Below, piece after piece: positions 17,138-18,708 of a DNA stretch of 18,708 nt. The notes under the pieces were generated by a model. It ran no database searches and was not told the DNA's origin. It was given only the letters and a program-made list of their open reading frames with translations. Every line of letters begins with the position of its first letter. The stretch's first letter is position 1. Origin of the DNA: CAXYVC01 sp964292295 (lineage in GTDB: Bacteria > Acidobacteriota > Holophagae > Holophagales > Holophagaceae). The position numbers were made by a program, and so were the translations under genes. The DNA lies in assembly GCA_964292295.1 (NCBI GenBank), contig CAXYVC010000045.1:1-18708 (forward strand). The letters are read 5' to 3'.

Positions 17138-17602
17138 GTGCTGCGACTCCGCGGTAACAGCCCGGCCACGGTGGATGAAAAGGGACGGCTCAAGCTGCCC
17201 TCCACCTTCAAGGCCGAACTGGAGACCTTCGCCAAGGGCGAGGGGCGGGGCGGCCTGCGCCACTACCTCACCTCCCTGGACGGCCGCAGCGCGCGGCTCT
17301 ATCCGATGGCGGTGTGGGAGGAGATCGAGGCGCGCCTGGAGAAGCTGCCCTCCACCAATCCCGCCAAGCGGCGCTTCCTGGAGGTCACCTCCTACTACGG
17401 CAGCGAGGTGGAGCCCGACGCCCAGGGCCGCTTCGTCATCCCGCCCATCCTGCGCGAGGCCGCGCAGCTCGTGGGCGAGGTGGTGATCCTCGGCCAGCTG
17501 GACCACATGGCGATCTGGAACCGCGGCGGCTTCGAGCGCCGCCTCGCGGCGGAGCCCCTCTCCGCCGAGGACCTGAGCCAGCTCGCGGAGCTGGGCATCT
17601 GA
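17138..17602 (+). CDS. mraZ: Transcriptional regulator MraZ
   Basis: DNA-binding protein at the head of the division and cell wall cluster, normally repressing its own operon. Its 154 residues are typical (E. coli 152). There are two SpoVT/AbrB-like halves, each with the DxxGR signature: VDEKGRLKLP (12-21) and PDAQGRFVIPPILREAA (about 93-109). The start is GTG 17138, with AAAGG (17125-17129) 8 nt upstream; no in-frame ATG is available nearby. The stop TGA overlaps the rsmH ATG by one base (TGATG), so translation of the two is likely coupled. A five-box operator lies upstream. Confidence 0.94.
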   Translation: MLRLRGNSPATVDEKGRLKLPSTFKAELETFAKGEGRGGLRHYLTSLDGRSARLYPMAVWEEIEARLEKLPSTNPAKRRFLEVTSYYGSEVEPDAQGRFVIPPILREAAQLVGEVVILGQLDHMAIWNRGGFERRLAAEPLSAEDLSQLAELGI

Positions 17603-18555
17603 TGGCCGCGCCGCTTCATGTTCCCGTGCTCCTGGCCGAAGTGCTCGCGGAGCTCCCCGTGCCCCCGGCGGGCCGGGTCCTGGACCTGACCCTCGGCCTG
17701 GGCGGGCACGCCGAGGCCTTCCTGGCCCGCGCCGACGGGGCCACGCGCTACCTGGGCGTGGACCGGGATGCCGAGGCCCGCCGCCGCGCCGCGTCACGCC
17801 TGGACGACGCCCGCCTCTCCGTGCTCGCCTGCGCCCACGAGGACGTCTGGGACCTGCCGGCCTTCCTGGACTGGAGGGCTGCCGAGGCGCCTGCGGGCTT
17901 CGACGTGATCCTCGCGGACCTGGGCGTGTCCACCCTCCACCTGAAGGATCCCCAGCGGGGCTTCAGCTTCATGCAGGAGGGTCCCCTGGACATGCGCATG
18001 GATCCCGGAGCGGGCCCCACGGCCCTGGAGTGGATCGCCGCGCAGACCGACGCGAGCCTGGCCGACGCCCTCTACGCGTACGGCGAGGAGCGCGCCAGTC
18101 GGCCCATCGCCCGCAGCATCCTGCGCGCCCTGGCCGAGGGGCGCCTGTCCACCACCCTGGTCTTGGCGGCCGCGGAGTACGCCGTCCTGCCCCCGGAGGC
18201 GGCCCGGCGCAAGGGGCAGATCGACCCCGCCACCCGCAGCTTCCAGGCCATCCGCATCGCCGTGAACGGCGAGCTGGTGCGCCTGGGCGCGACCCTCGAG
18301 CGGGCGGTGTCCTGCCTGAAGCCCGGCGGCCGCCTGGGTGTCATCAGCTTCCACAGCCTGGAGGACCGCATCGTCAAGCAGACGCTGCGCCGCCTCGCCG
18401 GCCAGTACGACGGCCCGGGCCGGGTGCCCCCCGCGCCGCTGCCCCGCCTGGTGAAGCTCGTTCATCCCGGCGGGATCGTCCCCGGTGCGGACGAGTGCGC
18501 CACCAACCCCCCCTCGCGCTCCGCCCGCCTGCGGATCGCCGAACGCCTTGCCTGA
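17602..18555 (+). CDS. rsmH: 16S rRNA m4C1402 N4-methyltransferase RsmH
   Basis: SAM-dependent methyltransferase that N4-methylates C1402 in the decoding centre of 16S rRNA (formerly MraW). It has 317 residues (E. coli 313). Motifs: HVPVLLAEVL (6-15), SAM motif I DLTLGLGGH (28-36), VDRD, then the conserved block ADLGVSTLHL through RGFSFMQEGPLDMRMD, GEERASRPIARSI, TRSFQAIRIAVNGEL, and KPGGRLGVISFHSLEDRIVK. The start codon shares its A with the mraZ stop. The ftsL-like gene follows after 15 bp. Nothing unusual was seen. Confidence 0.96.
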   Translation: MAAPLHVPVLLAEVLAELPVPPAGRVLDLTLGLGGHAEAFLARADGATRYLGVDRDAEARRRAASRLDDARLSVLACAHEDVWDLPAFLDWRAAEAPAGFDVILADLGVSTLHLKDPQRGFSFMQEGPLDMRMDPGAGPTALEWIAAQTDASLADALYAYGEERASRPIARSILRALAEGRLSTTLVLAAAEYAVLPPEAARRKGQIDPATRSFQAIRIAVNGELVRLGATLERAVSCLKPGGRLGVISFHSLEDRIVKQTLRRLAGQYDGPGRVPPAPLPRLVKLVHPGGIVPGADECATNPPSRSARLRIAERLA

Positions 18556-18570
18556 TTGCCAGGGGACGCC

Positions 18571-18708
18571 ATGAACAGCAGCCTCAGCCCCATGACCCGC
18601 ACCGACCGAAGCCTCCGCCGCCAGGTGGAGGGCGTGGGCATCCTGCGCGTGCTGCTGCTGGCGGCGGGCGTGGCGATGCCCCCGGGCACCCTGGCCTACC
18701 TGCAGGTC
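18571..18708 (+). CDS. ftsL: FtsL-like division protein, N-terminal 46 codons (runs off right edge)
   Basis: Starts at ATG 18571 with AGGGGA (18561-18566) 4 nt upstream, 15 bp after rsmH. It has a basic cytoplasmic head (residues 1-24: MTRTDRSLRRQVEG) followed by a single membrane segment of about 22 residues (ILRVLLLAAGVAMPPGTLAYLQV). This is the usual FtsL layout: short N-terminus, one TM, then a periplasmic leucine-zipper coil that would lie beyond the window. FtsL sequence is poorly conserved, so the call rests on position after rsmH and on topology. Confidence 0.6.
   Translation, partial: MNSSLSPMTRTDRSLRRQVEGVGILRVLLLAAGVAMPPGTLAYLQV

Overview
The window is about 18.7 kb of very GC-rich bacterial chromosome (roughly 70 % G+C by eye). 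Genes are tightly packed and strongly biased to G or C at the third codon position. No tRNA, rRNA, CRISPR array, transposase or phage gene was seen. The gene set (E. coli-type GlgC and GlgA, a eukaryote-like two-domain glycogen debranching enzyme, a PilZ protein, and the start of a classical mraZ-rsmH-ftsL division cluster) fits a free-living Gram-negative-type bacterium. A Holophaga/Geothrix-like Acidobacteriota is my best guess, but the sequence alone does not prove it.

Region 1 (1-2346, minus strand) is the DNA double-strand-break nuclease pair sbcD-sbcC. The two genes overlap by 4 nt (GTGA), and sbcC runs off the left edge.

Region 2 (2512-6841, plus strand) is a glycogen-synthesis operon: glgC (ADP-glucose pyrophosphorylase), glgA (glycogen synthase), a compact phosphoglucose isomerase, and a single-domain PilZ protein (predicted c-di-GMP receptor). 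It ends in a strong intrinsic terminator whose stem starts inside the pilZ stop codon. A perfect 10-bp hairpin covers the PilZ ribosome-binding site.

Region 3 (16917 down to 6890, minus strand) converges on region 2. Its order of transcription is a PhoR-like sensor histidine kinase, a 1439-residue GH13+GH133 debranching enzyme, glgB (branching enzyme) and glgP (alpha-glucan phosphorylase). The kinase reading frame is cut by one in-frame TAG inside its PAS region. Together the two convergent operons hold a near-complete glycogen cycle: glucose-1-P to ADP-glucose to linear glucan to branched glycogen, then back to glucose-1-P and glucose by phosphorolysis and debranching. The isomerase links the hexose-phosphate pool to glycolysis. 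Phosphoglucomutase is the one expected step not present here.

Region 4 (about 17000-18708, plus strand) starts the division and cell wall (dcw) cluster: mraZ, rsmH and the first 46 codons of an ftsL-like gene. Upstream of mraZ are five TGG boxes at an exact 10-bp period, the expected form of an MraZ autoregulatory operator.

The most interesting points are a signalling gene in each glycogen operon (PilZ in one, a histidine kinase in the other), the amber-interrupted kinase, the AGL-like debranching fusion, the hairpin over the pilZ start, and the five-box MraZ operator.
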